Origin: Micromonospora avicenniae
GTDB taxonomy: Bacteria; Actinomycetota; Actinomycetes; Mycobacteriales; Micromonosporaceae
Direction of reading: 5' to 3'
Assembly (NCBI RefSeq): GCF_900156065.1
Contig: NZ_FTNF01000008.1
Coordinates: 124,001 to 188,000, forward strand
DNA: 64,000 nucleotides
The notes under the pieces were generated by a model. It was not told where the DNA came from, searched no databases, and was given only the letters and a program-made list of their open reading frames with translations. How positions within the stretch are numbered: the first letter of the stretch is position 1; every line of letters starts with the position of its first letter. Both the position numbers and the translations under genes were made by a program. Below, one piece after another: positions 50,423 through 60,879 of this stretch.

Positions 50423-53266
50423 ATGTCCACGCCCGGCGCGCTGATCCGATGGGCGCCGATGCTGCTCCTGGCCGGGGCGACCTGGCGGGCGGCCGGCTGG
50501 CTGCCCGTGATCCCGCTGGCCGCCAGCGTCGTCATCGGTCAACGACGGCCTACGAAGGCGACGGGGCGGCGAGTCGAGCTGTTCCTCGCCGCGGGGCTGC
50601 TGGGCGTCGCCCACCTGCTCGACACACCCTGGTGGGCTCTTCTCGCGGCGTTCGTGTACACAGTCGTACTGATCGCGGTCGCCGGCATGGGTGACGACCG
50701 GCTGCTCGTCTCGGCGCTGGTGGCCTTCGACAACCTGCGGTACGCGGAAGCGGTCGACGCGGGCGCGCACGCCGCGCAGGACAGCGAGCGACGCCGCCGG
50801 TACGTGGACGCGGCGATGGGCTGGATGGTCTGCGCGCGCGCCCAGAACATGCTCGGCAGGCCGACGCACGGAGCGGAGTCTGTGACGCGAGGCCTGGAGC
50901 TGCTGCGCAGGACTCGTGCGCCGGAGGCGGACGTGGTCGCCGTCCAGCTGCACTTCATCGAGGGGGAGCTCTGCGCGACCCGCAGCGATCTGACCGGCAG
51001 CACTCGGGCCTTCCGCACGGCCATCGAGGCCGCCACCCGGCTACACCGGCGAGTCGGCGGCTTCGGCATGAACCTGACGGCGGAGACCGACCACTACCGT
51101 GACCAGGCGGTGCTCTCCTTGGCGTGGCTCGACATGCTGCGGGGACGTCTCGCCGAGGCCGCCGCCGGCTGCGACTCCGTCCTCGAGGCTGCGGGGCAGC
51201 GGCAGGACCTGTCGGTCTTCATCGCGGCCGCCGCGACCCGGGCCGGGCTGCATCACGGCGTCGGTGAGCGGGAGGAGGCTCAGCACTGCGTCGACGCCGT
51301 GATGACGCTGGCGGGCGACGAGCGACATCGCGAGGTCATCCTCACCAAGACGCACCTGGCCCACCTCGTCAAGATCCTGGCGCTGACCGCCTTCGAGGTG
51401 GCCAGGATCCGAGCGGCGGACGGGGATTTCGACCTCCTGGTGCAGGAGCTGACGACGCTGCGGGAGTTGTCGGAAGCGGCCCACGCCGTGAACGTCGTAC
51501 AGGCGACATCCACGCTGCTCGCCGATGTCGCATTGGTCCGCGACGACACCACCGAGGCGCTCCGGCAGATCGCGGTCGCTCTCCGCCAACCATTCACCGA
51601 CCCGCTGGCGGACCTCCAGATGCGGCAGGTGCGCGCGGCGGCTCTCTGCGCGGACGGCCAAATCGATCGGGCCGTCTCCGCCGCGGACGAGATCGTCGCG
51701 CTGCTCCCGACCATCGGGGCACCCGAGGTGTCGGCCGACGTGTACGGGCTCGCCGCCGGCATCGCGGCGCGCAGCGGCCACCCGCCGACCGCGGTGACCC
51801 GGGTCCGGGCGGCGGTGCGGAACCTGCATCTGCTCAGTGGTCATGCCGGCCGGCTGGTGCAGCGCAGAGGGCTGCTAGCCAACAAGCAGAGCGCCTTCGC
51901 GAACCTGATGGAAACCCTGACGGCCAGCGCGGCGGCGGCCGAGGCGGGGCTCGCGGCCATCGAGGTCGCCGAGGCTCAGCGCGAGGACACGTTGGTGGGT
52001 GTGCTGTCCGCGACGAAGGCCGCGATGCCGGCGCAGCTGCGGGAGGTGGCCGACCGGGCCGACGAGGTGCGGCATACCCTGGCCCACGTCACCGAATCGG
52101 CGCAGGCGGGACGACTGGGCGAGATCGACGTCCTGACGCGCAAGCTCAAGGACGAACACGCGACGCTGACGAGACAGCTCACCCATCTGATCGGTGGCAC
52201 CTTCGCCGAGATGTACGTGCCGACCCCGATCGCCGCCACCGATCTCCTCGACCGTTGCGGTCACGACGGCTTGCTGTCTGTCACGATCACCGACAGCGGC
52301 GCCAGCGGCCACGTGGGACACCTGGTCTGTCGGGTGCCAGGCGAGACGCCGCAAATCCAGGAGTTCCAGCTGGTCGGCGCCGCGGCGACCACGGTAGACC
52401 GGCTTCACAGCGGCTCCGCGACCGGCAGCGCGGAGTCCGCGAGGGCGTTCGGCGCCCTCTGGGGCGCGACGCGCCACGACCTCGCCGAGGCTCTGCTGCC
52501 CGAGCAGCTGCGGGAATGGCTCCGGACCGGTCCCGAGGACGCGCACGGCCGGCATCGGTTGATCATCTGTGCGGACGGGCCGCTCCGCACGATGCCCTTC
52601 TCCGCCCTTCCGCTCGCGGACGGCACCGCCGTGATCTCCAACGCCAGCGTCAACCGGCTTCCTCTTCTCCGCCTGATCGGCGGCCACCCGGCGGCACCCG
52701 CGCCGCGACCGGCGCTGCTGGGCTACTTCCATCCGCAGCTGACCGGGGCGCAGCGGGAGCGCCGGTTGCTGGAGCGAATGCACGATTCGGGCGAGGTCGA
52801 CCTGACCGTCGCGGGCAGCCGGGACGAGCTGCTCGACCAACTCGCCACGGGCCGCCACGACGTGCTGGTCTTCGCCACGCACGGCCGAGGGCATGGCCTG
52901 GAGTTCGAGTTCCAGTTCCACGGCGAGCGCGGCATCTCATCCGCACGCCTGCTCACCGCTCGGACACCACGGACCGTCCTCGCCCCTGCCTGCTACTCCG
53001 GCGCCGACGCGGGCAGCGACGCCACCGGGATGATCGCGGCCTGTCTGGCGGCCGGTGCCACCCAGGTCCTGTCCGGGCTGTGGCGTCTACCGGACGGGCC
53101 GACCGGGCGGCTGATGAGTCACCTCTACCGGCACCTGCCCAGCGGAATCGCCCTACGGGACATCGCCGCGACCGCACCGGCCGCCGTCGGCGTCGACCCG
53201 ACCAGGACCAACCCACTCGCCTGGGCGGGGCTCATGGTGACGGACACGACGATCGCCGCCGCCTGA
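50423..53266 (+). CDS. membrane-anchored CHAT (caspase-like) protease with helical repeats
   Basis: CHAT domains are caspase-fold cysteine proteases found in bacterial conflict and cell-death systems. This 947-residue protein starts with three membrane segments (about 8-36, 48-64, 70-88). A long helical region follows (about 95-590) with TPR-like repeats and a coiled-coil-like stretch near 490-590. The CHAT domain is at about 680-947: LeuIleIleCysAlaAspGlyProLeuArgThrMetProPhe, then the catalytic His820 in PheAlaThrHisGlyArgGly and Cys857 in LeuAlaProAlaCysTyrSerGly. Both residues are intact. It is coupled to two small upstream genes, one a membrane protein, so a membrane-bound complex is likely. 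The trigger and target are unknown. Confidence 0.85.
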   Translation: MSTPGALIRWAPMLLLAGATWRAAGWLPVIPLAASVVIGQRRPTKATGRRVELFLAAGLLGVAHLLDTPWWALLAAFVYTVVLIAVAGMGDDRLLVSALVAFDNLRYAEAVDAGAHAAQDSERRRRYVDAAMGWMVCARAQNMLGRPTHGAESVTRGLELLRRTRAPEADVVAVQLHFIEGELCATRSDLTGSTRAFRTAIEAATRLHRRVGGFGMNLTAETDHYRDQAVLSLAWLDMLRGRLAEAAAGCDSVLEAAGQRQDLSVFIAAAATRAGLHHGVGEREEAQHCVDAVMTLAGDERHREVILTKTHLAHLVKILALTAFEVARIRAADGDFDLLVQELTTLRELSEAAHAVNVVQATSTLLADVALVRDDTTEALRQIAVALRQPFTDPLADLQMRQVRAAALCADGQIDRAVSAADEIVALLPTIGAPEVSADVYGLAAGIAARSGHPPTAVTRVRAAVRNLHLLSGHAGRLVQRRGLLANKQSAFANLMETLTASAAAAEAGLAAIEVAEAQREDTLVGVLSATKAAMPAQLREVADRADEVRHTLAHVTESAQAGRLGEIDVLTRKLKDEHATLTRQLTHLIGGTFAEMYVPTPIAATDLLDRCGHDGLLSVTITDSGASGHVGHLVCRVPGETPQIQEFQLVGAAATTVDRLHSGSATGSAESARAFGALWGATRHDLAEALLPEQLREWLRTGPEDAHGRHRLIICADGPLRTMPFSALPLADGTAVISNASVNRLPLLRLIGGHPAAPAPRPALLGYFHPQLTGAQRERRLLERMHDSGEVDLTVAGSRDELLDQLATGRHDVLVFATHGRGHGLEFEFQFHGERGISSARLLTARTPRTVLAPACYSGADAGSDATGMIAACLAAGATQVLSGLWRLPDGPTGRLMSHLYRHLPSGIALRDIAATAPAAVGVDPTRTNPLAWAGLMVTDTTIAAA

Positions 53267-53327
53267 CCGCCGTGGGCCTCGCCCTGGAGGAGGTGTCCGC
53301 CGTGCCGGTCGTCGCCGAAGCCCGGGT

Positions 53328-53355
53328 TGCCTACTCCTGCCGAGGGGAGTAGGCA
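53328..53355. terminator. 10-bp terminator hairpin after the CHAT gene
   Basis: TGCCTACTCC (53328-53337) pairs perfectly with 53346-53355 around an 8-base loop, 61 bases past the CHAT stop and before the ggt start. Confidence 0.65.
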
Positions 53356-53388
53356 GAAGGTCCACATGCATCGATCTGCGGAGGTCAC

Positions 53389-55194
53389 ATGAGAGCTCGG
53401 GCCCTGTTCACCGCGACCATCGCGCTGACCACGCTGGCGGCGGGTGCCGCCGTTCCCGCCCAGGCGGCGAAGCCGGCCGAGCCACCGAAGGAACCAGTGG
53501 CCGTCGGCTACGGCGGCGCGGTCTCCACGGTGGACGAGACGGCGACGGCCGTCGGCCTGGACGTGCTGCGGCGCGGCGGCAACGCCGTCGACGCGGCGGT
53601 CGCGGCGGCGGCGACGCTCGGTGTCACCGAACCCTTCTCCGCCGGCGTCGGCGGTGGTGGCTTCTTCGTCTACTACGACGCGAAGTCCAAGCGGGTGCAC
53701 ACCATCGACGGCCGCGAGACGGCACCGGCGTCGATGACCGCGACCAGCCTCGTCAACCCGTCCACCGGAAAGCCGTACGAGTTCGACGAGGCCCGGATCA
53801 GCGGGCTGTCGGTCGGTGTTCCCGGCACGCTGCTCACCTGGCGCGACGCGCTCGACCGCTGGGGCACGCGATCGCTGTCGCAGATGCTCACCCCCGCGGC
53901 GCGGGTCGCCGAGGACGGTTTCACCGTCGACGAGACCTTCGCCAGCCAGATCGCCGCGAACCGGGCCGCGTTCGGCCAGTTCAGCTCGACCAGCGCGCTG
54001 TACCTGCCGGGCGGCCAGCCACCGGTGGTCGGCAGCACCTTCCGCAACCGGGACCTCGCCGACACGTACCGGCTGGTCGCCAAGCGCGGCACCGACGTGT
54101 TCTACCGGGGCGAGATCGGCCGCGACGTGGCCGCCACGGTGCAGCATCCGCCGGTGGCGACGCGGCCCATCGGGTCGTGGCCGTACCCGATCCGCCCGGC
54201 CGGCATGACCGCGGTGGACCTCGCCGACTACCGCACCCGCTTCCCCGCGCCGACGCGGTCGGACTACCGCGGCCTCGAGGTGTACGGCATGTCCACTCCC
54301 TCCAGCGGCGGCGTCGCCGTGGGGGAGGCGCTCAACATCCTCGAGCAGTACGACCTGCGGTCGATGTCGGCGGCCCAGGCGATGCACCACTACCTGGAGG
54401 CCAGCGCGCTCGCGTTCGCCGACCGTAATCGCTACGTCGGCGACTACAGCCGGCAGGACGTCCTGCGCGAACTGCTCACGGACGAGTACGCCAAGGAGCG
54501 CGCCTGCCAGATCGATGCCTCGGCGGCGCTGCCCAAGCCGGTCGCGCCCGGTGTCCCGGACGGCGCCTACGGTGGCTGCTCGGCCGCCGCGGTCGCCGAC
54601 ACCCGCGACGACCGCAAGAGCACCACGAACCTCACGGTCGCCGACCGGTGGGGCAATGTCGTGGAGTACACCCTGACGATCGAGGCGACCGGCGGCAGCG
54701 GAATGGTCGTACCCGGCCGAGGATTCCTGCTCAACAACGAGCTGACCGACTTCAACTTCGCGCCGACCCAGGGCACCGCGCCCGACCCGAACCTGCCGGG
54801 GCCGGGCAAGCGCCCGCGCAGCTCGATGTCGCCCACGATCGTGCTGGCCGACGGTCAGCCCTTCCTCGCAGTCGGTACGCCCGGCGGCGCGACGATCATC
54901 ACCACCGTCCTGCAGATGCTGGTCAACCGGATCGACCTCGGCATGACCCTGCCGGAGGCGCTCGCTGCGCCGCGGGCGTCGCAGCGCAACGGCGCCAGCA
55001 CCCAGGCCGAGCCGGACTTCATCGCCGCGTACGCCGGCAGTTTGCCGCCGGGGCACGTCTTCTCCCGAACGGCCGAGATCGGCTCCGCGACCGGCATCGA
55101 GTTCCTGAAGGGCGGCCGGCTGCTCGCCGCGGCCGAGCCGGTACGCCGTGGCGGGGGTGCGGCGGCCGTCGTCGGCCGCTGGCCGCGTAACTGA
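53389..55194 (+). CDS. ggt: secreted gamma-glutamyltransferase
   Basis: This enzyme removes gamma-glutamyl groups from glutathione and gamma-glutamyl peptides outside the cell, and matures by self-cleavage into two chains. The 601-residue precursor has a signal peptide (residues 1-26, ending AlaGlnAlaAla). GlyGlyAsnAlaValAspAlaAlaValAlaAlaAla near 63 is the classic N-terminal motif. The cleavage site and nucleophile are in ArgLysSer-Thr412-Thr-Asn-Leu-Thr-Val, matching the Thr-Thr-His motif with Asn for His. GlyThrProGlyGlyAlaThrIleIleThr near 500 completes the family pattern. GGAGG precedes ATG 53389. Confidence 0.92.
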   Translation: MRARALFTATIALTTLAAGAAVPAQAAKPAEPPKEPVAVGYGGAVSTVDETATAVGLDVLRRGGNAVDAAVAAAATLGVTEPFSAGVGGGGFFVYYDAKSKRVHTIDGRETAPASMTATSLVNPSTGKPYEFDEARISGLSVGVPGTLLTWRDALDRWGTRSLSQMLTPAARVAEDGFTVDETFASQIAANRAAFGQFSSTSALYLPGGQPPVVGSTFRNRDLADTYRLVAKRGTDVFYRGEIGRDVAATVQHPPVATRPIGSWPYPIRPAGMTAVDLADYRTRFPAPTRSDYRGLEVYGMSTPSSGGVAVGEALNILEQYDLRSMSAAQAMHHYLEASALAFADRNRYVGDYSRQDVLRELLTDEYAKERACQIDASAALPKPVAPGVPDGAYGGCSAAAVADTRDDRKSTTNLTVADRWGNVVEYTLTIEATGGSGMVVPGRGFLLNNELTDFNFAPTQGTAPDPNLPGPGKRPRSSMSPTIVLADGQPFLAVGTPGGATIITTVLQMLVNRIDLGMTLPEALAAPRASQRNGASTQAEPDFIAAYAGSLPPGHVFSRTAEIGSATGIEFLKGGRLLAAAEPVRRGGGAAAVVGRWPRN

Positions 55195-55199
55195 CGCCG

Positions 55200-55237
55200 G
55201 GGCCCGCGGCGGCGGTGCGAACCGTCGCCGCGGGCCC
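55200..55237. terminator. 17-bp terminator hairpin with GNRA loop after ggt
   Basis: Arms 55200-55216 and 55221-55237 pair with a single G-U wobble and close with the tetraloop GCGA. Confidence 0.8.
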
Positions 55238-55287
55238 TCGCGCGGCGCGGTCGTTCGGCTGCGCCGCGTCAATCGCGATGTCCACCC

Positions 55288-55316
55288 TTGGCAGGGAATC
55301 GCTTTCACATTAGGGT
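55288..55316 (+). promoter_or_regulatory. strong promoter of the hydroxyproline-peptide operon
   Basis: TTGGCA (55288-55293), a 17-base spacer and TAGGGT (55311-55316) make the best consensus promoter in the window. Transcription would start near 55323, leaving about 145 bases of leader before ATG 55468. Confidence 0.65.
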
Positions 55317-55336
55317 CAGTGCAATGGCACACCCTA
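55311..55336. promoter_or_regulatory. inverted repeat over the -10 and start point of the operon promoter
   Basis: TAGGGT (55311-55316) is mirrored by ACCCTA (55331-55336), and within them GTGC-AATG-GCAC (55319-55330) forms a second dyad. It covers the -10 and the start point, the ideal place for a repressor such as the GntR protein encoded in the operon. Confidence 0.5.
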
Positions 55337-55467
55337 CTGCCCCGTCCAATGGCGTCGTGGCAGTCCGAGTAGGGCCTTCGTGACCAGGTCGGCGAGGTGT
55401 CGCACACGTTCGAGACGCTGCGTCGCACCCGGCCACGGTCGACCGGCACCGGGGAAGAGGGATGCCG

Positions 55468-56809
55468 ATGACCGTCACCGCGACCTACACGATCCCCGGC
55501 ATGCGCGTCCGGGACCACGTCAGCGAGGTGCCGCTGGACTGGTCCGACCCGACGCGCGGCACCATCCAGCTCTTCGCCCGTGAGATCGTCGACCCGGTAC
55601 GCGACGGCGACGACCTGCCGTGCCTGGTCTACCTGCAGGGTGGACCCGGCGGGAAGGGCCCCCGCCCGCTCACCCGGTCCGGGTGGCTCGACGTGGCACT
55701 GCGCGAGCACCGCGTCGTCCTTGTCGACCAGCGCGGCACCGGCCGCAGCAGCCGCATCGACGGCCGCCGGATGGGCGCGTTCGCGACCGCTGAGGAGGCC
55801 GCCGCCTACCTCGCCTGCTTCCGGGCCGACTCGATCGTGGCCGACCACGAGCACCTGCGGAAGACCGTCTTCGGGGGGAAGCGCTGGTCCACCCTCGGGC
55901 AGTCGTACGGCGGCTTCATCACCGTGACCTACCTGTCGAACGCCCCCGAAGGCCTGCACGCCTGCTACGTCACCGGCGGCCTGCCCGGTCTCGACCCGTC
56001 GGCGGCCGAGGTCTACCGGCGCACCTACCCCCGCGTCGAGGGTAAGAACCGGCAGTTCTTCCAGCGGTATCCGCACCAGGTCGCGCAGGTGACCAGGATC
56101 GCGGACCGTCTCGCCGCGGGGGACGTCCGGCTGCCCGACGGCGACCTGCTCACCGTCCGCCGGTTCCAGACGCTCGGCCTGGACCTCGGCATGAAGCCCG
56201 GCAACGAGCGCCTGCACTGGCTGCTCGACGAGGCGTTCTCCGCCGACGAGCTGTCGACCACGTTCCTGCACGAAGTGCTGGCCCGCACGTCGTACAGCGA
56301 CAACCCGCTCTTCGCGGCCCTGCACGAGAGCATCTACGCGCACGGCGCCACCGCCACCGGCTGGGCGGCCCAGGCCGAACACGACAGACATCCGCAGTTC
56401 GCCCAGGACGCCAGGCCCCTGCTCTTCACCGGCGAGATGATCTACCCCTGGATGTTCGAGGAGATCGCCGAGCTGCGCCCGTTCCGGGGCGCCGTCGAGC
56501 TGCTGGCCGCCCGGCAGGAGTGGCCGCCGCTCTACGACCCGGACCGGCTGGCCGCCAACGAGGTGCCGGTGGCCGCCGCCGTCTACCACGACGACATGTA
56601 CGTCGACGCGGGACTGCAACTCGACACCGCCTCCCGGGTCGGCAACCTTCAGACCTGGATCACGAACGAGTACGAACACGACGGCGTCCGCGAGGACGAG
56701 CGGGTCTTCACCCGGCTGACCCAGCTGGTCCGCGAGAACGGCGGAGGACTCGACGACCAGCGGAAGGTCACGCGACACCCACGCGACACCCGGCAGGAAG
56801 GAACTTCCG

Positions 56810-56817
<8 letters not shown>
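55468..56817 (+). CDS. proline iminopeptidase-like alpha/beta hydrolase (S33)
   Basis: This 449-residue cytosolic enzyme likely removes N-terminal proline or hydroxyproline from peptides. The oxyanion motif is LeuGlnGlyGlyProGlyGly near 55, AspGlnArgGlyThrGlyArgSerSer follows near 90, and the nucleophile is Gly-Gln-Ser146-Tyr-Gly-Gly. The histidine is probably in ValTyrHisAspAspMetTyrVal near 372, as in S33 prolyl aminopeptidases of this larger type. ATG 55468 is preferred because GAGGG lies 6-7 bases upstream; ATG 55462 is too close to it. Its stop overlaps aminopeptidase P by 8 bases, so it opens the hydroxyproline operon. Confidence 0.88.
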
Positions 56818-58138
<1,321 letters not shown>

Positions 58139-58184
58139 CACCGCACGACCCCGCGTTCCCCCTACGACGCTGAGGAGAGCCAGC

Positions 58185-59090
58185 ATGACCACCCCCGCAA
58201 AGCCGTGGCGCGGCGTACACGTCGCGACGGCACTTCCCTTCCACGACGATCTCTCCGTCGACCACGACGCGTACGCCGAGCACGTCCGGTTCCTCGCCGC
58301 CGGCGGCTGCGACGGCGTGACCCCCAACGGATCGCTCGGTGAGTACCAGACCCTGACCCCGCAGGAACGGGCCCGCGTCGTCGAGACGGCCGTGCAGGCC
58401 GCCCCCGCCGGATTCGGCGTCATGCCCGGCGTAGCCGCGTACGGCGCGCTCGAGGCCCGCCGCTGGGCCGAGCAGGCCGCCGAGGCCGGCGCCACCTCCG
58501 TCCTGCTGCTGCCGCCGAACGCGTACCGCGCCGACCACCGGGCGGTCGTCGAGCACTACCGGGAGGTCGCTCGTGCCGGGCTGCCGGTCGTCGCCTACAA
58601 CAACCCGATCGACACGAAGGTGGACCTGACCCCCGCGCTGCTCGCCGAGCTGTTCCACGAGGGCCTGGTCGTCGGAGTGAAGGAGTTCAGCGGCGACGTC
58701 CGCCGGGCGTACGAGATCGCCGAACTCGCCCCCGGCCTGGACCTGCTGGTCGGTGCGGACGACGTACTGCTCGAACTCGGTGTCGCCGGCGCGGTCGGCT
58801 GGATCGCGGGCTATCCGAACGCGATCCCGGAGAGCACTGTGGAGCTCTACCGGCTGGTCACCTCGGACGACCCCGCCGACATCGCCAAGGCGCTGCCCAT
58901 CTACCGGGACCTGCACCCGCTGCTGCGCTGGGACTCGAAGACCGAGTTCGTCCAGTCGATCAAGCTGTCGATGGACATCGCCGACCGCAAGGGCGGCGCC
59001 TGCCGGCCGCCCCGCTTGGCGCTGCCGGCCGAGGTGGCCGACCGGATCACCGCCGACACCGAGGCCGTGCTGGCCAAGGGCTACAAATGA
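58185..59090 (+). CDS. DapA-family lyase/deaminase, probably pyrroline-4-hydroxy-2-carboxylate deaminase
   Basis: This 301-residue TIM-barrel enzyme uses a Schiff base. Lys166 in GlyValLysGluPheSer and Tyr138 in ValValAlaTyrAsnAsnPro are the catalytic pair, and AsnGlySerLeuGlyGlu near 47 is the GxxGE-type loop. Many activities share the fold (dihydrodipicolinate synthase, KDG aldolase). Its place between hydroxyproline epimerase and peptidase genes points to the step that converts pyrroline-4-hydroxy-2-carboxylate into 2-oxoglutarate semialdehyde. AGGAGAGCC precedes ATG 58185; its stop overlaps the epimerase start (ATGA). Confidence 0.88.
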   Translation: MTTPAKPWRGVHVATALPFHDDLSVDHDAYAEHVRFLAAGGCDGVTPNGSLGEYQTLTPQERARVVETAVQAAPAGFGVMPGVAAYGALEARRWAEQAAEAGATSVLLLPPNAYRADHRAVVEHYREVARAGLPVVAYNNPIDTKVDLTPALLAELFHEGLVVGVKEFSGDVRRAYEIAELAPGLDLLVGADDVLLELGVAGAVGWIAGYPNAIPESTVELYRLVTSDDPADIAKALPIYRDLHPLLRWDSKTEFVQSIKLSMDIADRKGGACRPPRLALPAEVADRITADTEAVLAKGYK

Positions 59091-60088
59091 GGTCCCGCCG
59101 CACCTTCCACGCCGTCGACTCGCACACCGAGGGCATGCCCACCCGGGTTGTCGTCGGTGGCATGGGCACGATCCCGGGCGCGACGATGGCCGAGCGTCGG
59201 CTGTGGTTCATGGAGAACAGCGACGACATCCGCACCCTGCTGATGTACGAACCCCGTGGCCACGCCGCGATGAGCGGGGCGATCCTGCAACCGCCGACCC
59301 GTCCCGACGCCGACTACGGTGTGCTCTTCATCGAGGTCTCCGGCCTGCTGCCGATGTGCGGGCACGGCACCATCGGCGTGGCGACGGTGCTGGTCGAGAC
59401 CGGGATGGTGCCCGTCGTCGAGCCGGTCACCACGATCCGGCTCGACACCCCGGCCGGGTTGGTCGTCGCGTCCGTGGCGGTGCGCGACGGTGCGGCGGAA
59501 TCGGTCACCATCCAGAACGTCCCGTCGTTCGCCTACGCGCTGGACCGCAAGGTCGAGGTCCCCGGCTTCGGCACCGTCGAGTACGACATGGCCTTCGGCG
59601 GGAACTTCTACGCGGTCGTGGACCTGGCGGGGCTGGGACTGCCCTTCGACCGTTCGCACGCGGACGAACTGCTGGCCGCCGGCCTGGCGATCATGGATGC
59701 GGTGAACGAGCACGACCGGCCGGTCCACCCCGAGCGTGCCGACATCAACGGCTGCCACCACGTCTACCTGAAGGCCCCCGGCTCGACGGCGAAGCTGTCA
59801 CGGCACGCCATGGCCATCCACCCCGGCTGGTTCGACCGTTCGCCCTGCGGCACCGGCACCAGCGCCCGGATGGCGCAGCTGCACGCGCGGGGTGAGCTCG
59901 GCATCGGCGACGACTTCGTCAACGAGTCGTTCATCGGTACCCGCTTCACCGGGCGGCTGCTCGGCGAGACCACTGTCGGGTCGCTGCCCGCGGTCCTGCC
60001 GTCGATCACCGGCCGGGCCTGGGTCACCGCGACGTCGCAGTTCCACCTCGACCCCACCGATCCGTTCCCTGCGGGGTTCCTGCTGTGA
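59087..60088 (+). CDS. 4-hydroxyproline 2-epimerase (proline racemase family)
   Basis: This 333-residue enzyme turns trans-4-hydroxy-L-proline into cis-4-hydroxy-D-proline. Both catalytic cysteines are present: Cys91 in Met-Cys-Gly-His-Gly-Thr and Cys254 in AspArgSerPro-Cys-Gly-Thr-Gly-Thr. In hydroxyproline dehydratases of the same family the first Cys is lost to Ser or Thr, so an epimerase/racemase is favoured. Context with a D-hydroxyproline dehydrogenase makes hydroxyproline the likely substrate rather than proline. ATG 59087 overlaps the previous stop; its own stop overlaps the GntR start (GTGA). Confidence 0.92.
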   Translation: MRSRRTFHAVDSHTEGMPTRVVVGGMGTIPGATMAERRLWFMENSDDIRTLLMYEPRGHAAMSGAILQPPTRPDADYGVLFIEVSGLLPMCGHGTIGVATVLVETGMVPVVEPVTTIRLDTPAGLVVASVAVRDGAAESVTIQNVPSFAYALDRKVEVPGFGTVEYDMAFGGNFYAVVDLAGLGLPFDRSHADELLAAGLAIMDAVNEHDRPVHPERADINGCHHVYLKAPGSTAKLSRHAMAIHPGWFDRSPCGTGTSARMAQLHARGELGIGDDFVNESFIGTRFTGRLLGETTVGSLPAVLPSITGRAWVTATSQFHLDPTDPFPAGFLL

Positions 60089-60768
60089 GGCCGGCGCCCG
60101 TCCCGGACCTGCCCGACATCGGCCGCAGGGAGAACCTCCGCGACCGGATCAGGGAGGCCTTACGGGCGGCGATCATCTCCGGCAGGCTGGAGCCCGGTGT
60201 CGTCTACTCGGCCCCGGCGCTGGGCGCGCAGCTCGGCGTCTCGCCCACACCGGTGCGGGAGGCCATGCTCGACCTGGTGAAGGCGGGCCTGGTCGTCACG
60301 CACGCGAACAAGGGCTTCCGGATCACCGAGATGTCCGAGGAGGACCTCGACGATCTGGCCGCCGTCCGGCTGCTCATCGAGCCGCCGACCGTGCGCAACG
60401 TCGTGCCGGTGATCCCGAAGGAGGACCTTCCCGAACTACGGACCCTCGCGCAGGCCATCGTCCACGCGGTGGAGTGCGGTGACCTGGTCGGCTACATCGA
60501 GGCCGACCACGTCTTCCATCTGACCCTGCTCGGCTACAGCGGGAACCGCTTCCTGATGGACGTCGTGTCCGACCTGCGCTCCAGGACCCGGCTGCTCGGC
60601 CTGACCCCGCTGCTCGAGAGCGGCAGGCTGGGCCGCTCGGCTGCGGAGCACCACGAACTGCTGGACCTCGTCGAGGCCCGCGACCCCGCCGGTACCGAAC
60701 TGCTGATGCACCGCCACATCGGTCACGTACGAGGGCTGTGGGCCGGCGGAGCCGGAGACACACCATGA
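60085..60768 (+). CDS. GntR-family (FadR/FCD subfamily) transcriptional regulator
   Basis: This 227-residue regulator has a winged helix-turn-helix (about residues 16-80) with LeuArgAspArgIleArgGluAlaLeuArgAlaAlaIleIleSerGlyArgLeuGluProGly and LeuGlyValSerProThrProValArgGluAla. The all-helical FCD ligand domain follows (about 90-215), with metal-binding residues in AspHisValPheHis (about 146-150) and HisArgHisIle near the end. Lying inside the operon and starting on the epimerase stop codon (GTGA), it is the likely hydroxyproline- or intermediate-sensing repressor of these genes. The dyad at 55311-55336 is a candidate operator. Confidence 0.9.
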   Translation: MRPAPVPDLPDIGRRENLRDRIREALRAAIISGRLEPGVVYSAPALGAQLGVSPTPVREAMLDLVKAGLVVTHANKGFRITEMSEEDLDDLAAVRLLIEPPTVRNVVPVIPKEDLPELRTLAQAIVHAVECGDLVGYIEADHVFHLTLLGYSGNRFLMDVVSDLRSRTRLLGLTPLLESGRLGRSAAEHHELLDLVEARDPAGTELLMHRHIGHVRGLWAGGAGDTP

Positions 60769-60879
60769 GCGGGCGCCGACGGGCGGGTCATCGGCGCAGC
60801 CCGGGCGTGACCCGTGCCGCCGGACCCGGCACGACGGCGGCCCGCCCGAGCGTCGGCGAGTGAGGGGGGAGGCGGCGGC

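Noticed and set aside
59087..60088. trans-3-hydroxyproline dehydratase
   Set aside because: Both catalytic cysteines (Cys91 and Cys254) are present, and dehydratases of this family have lost the first.
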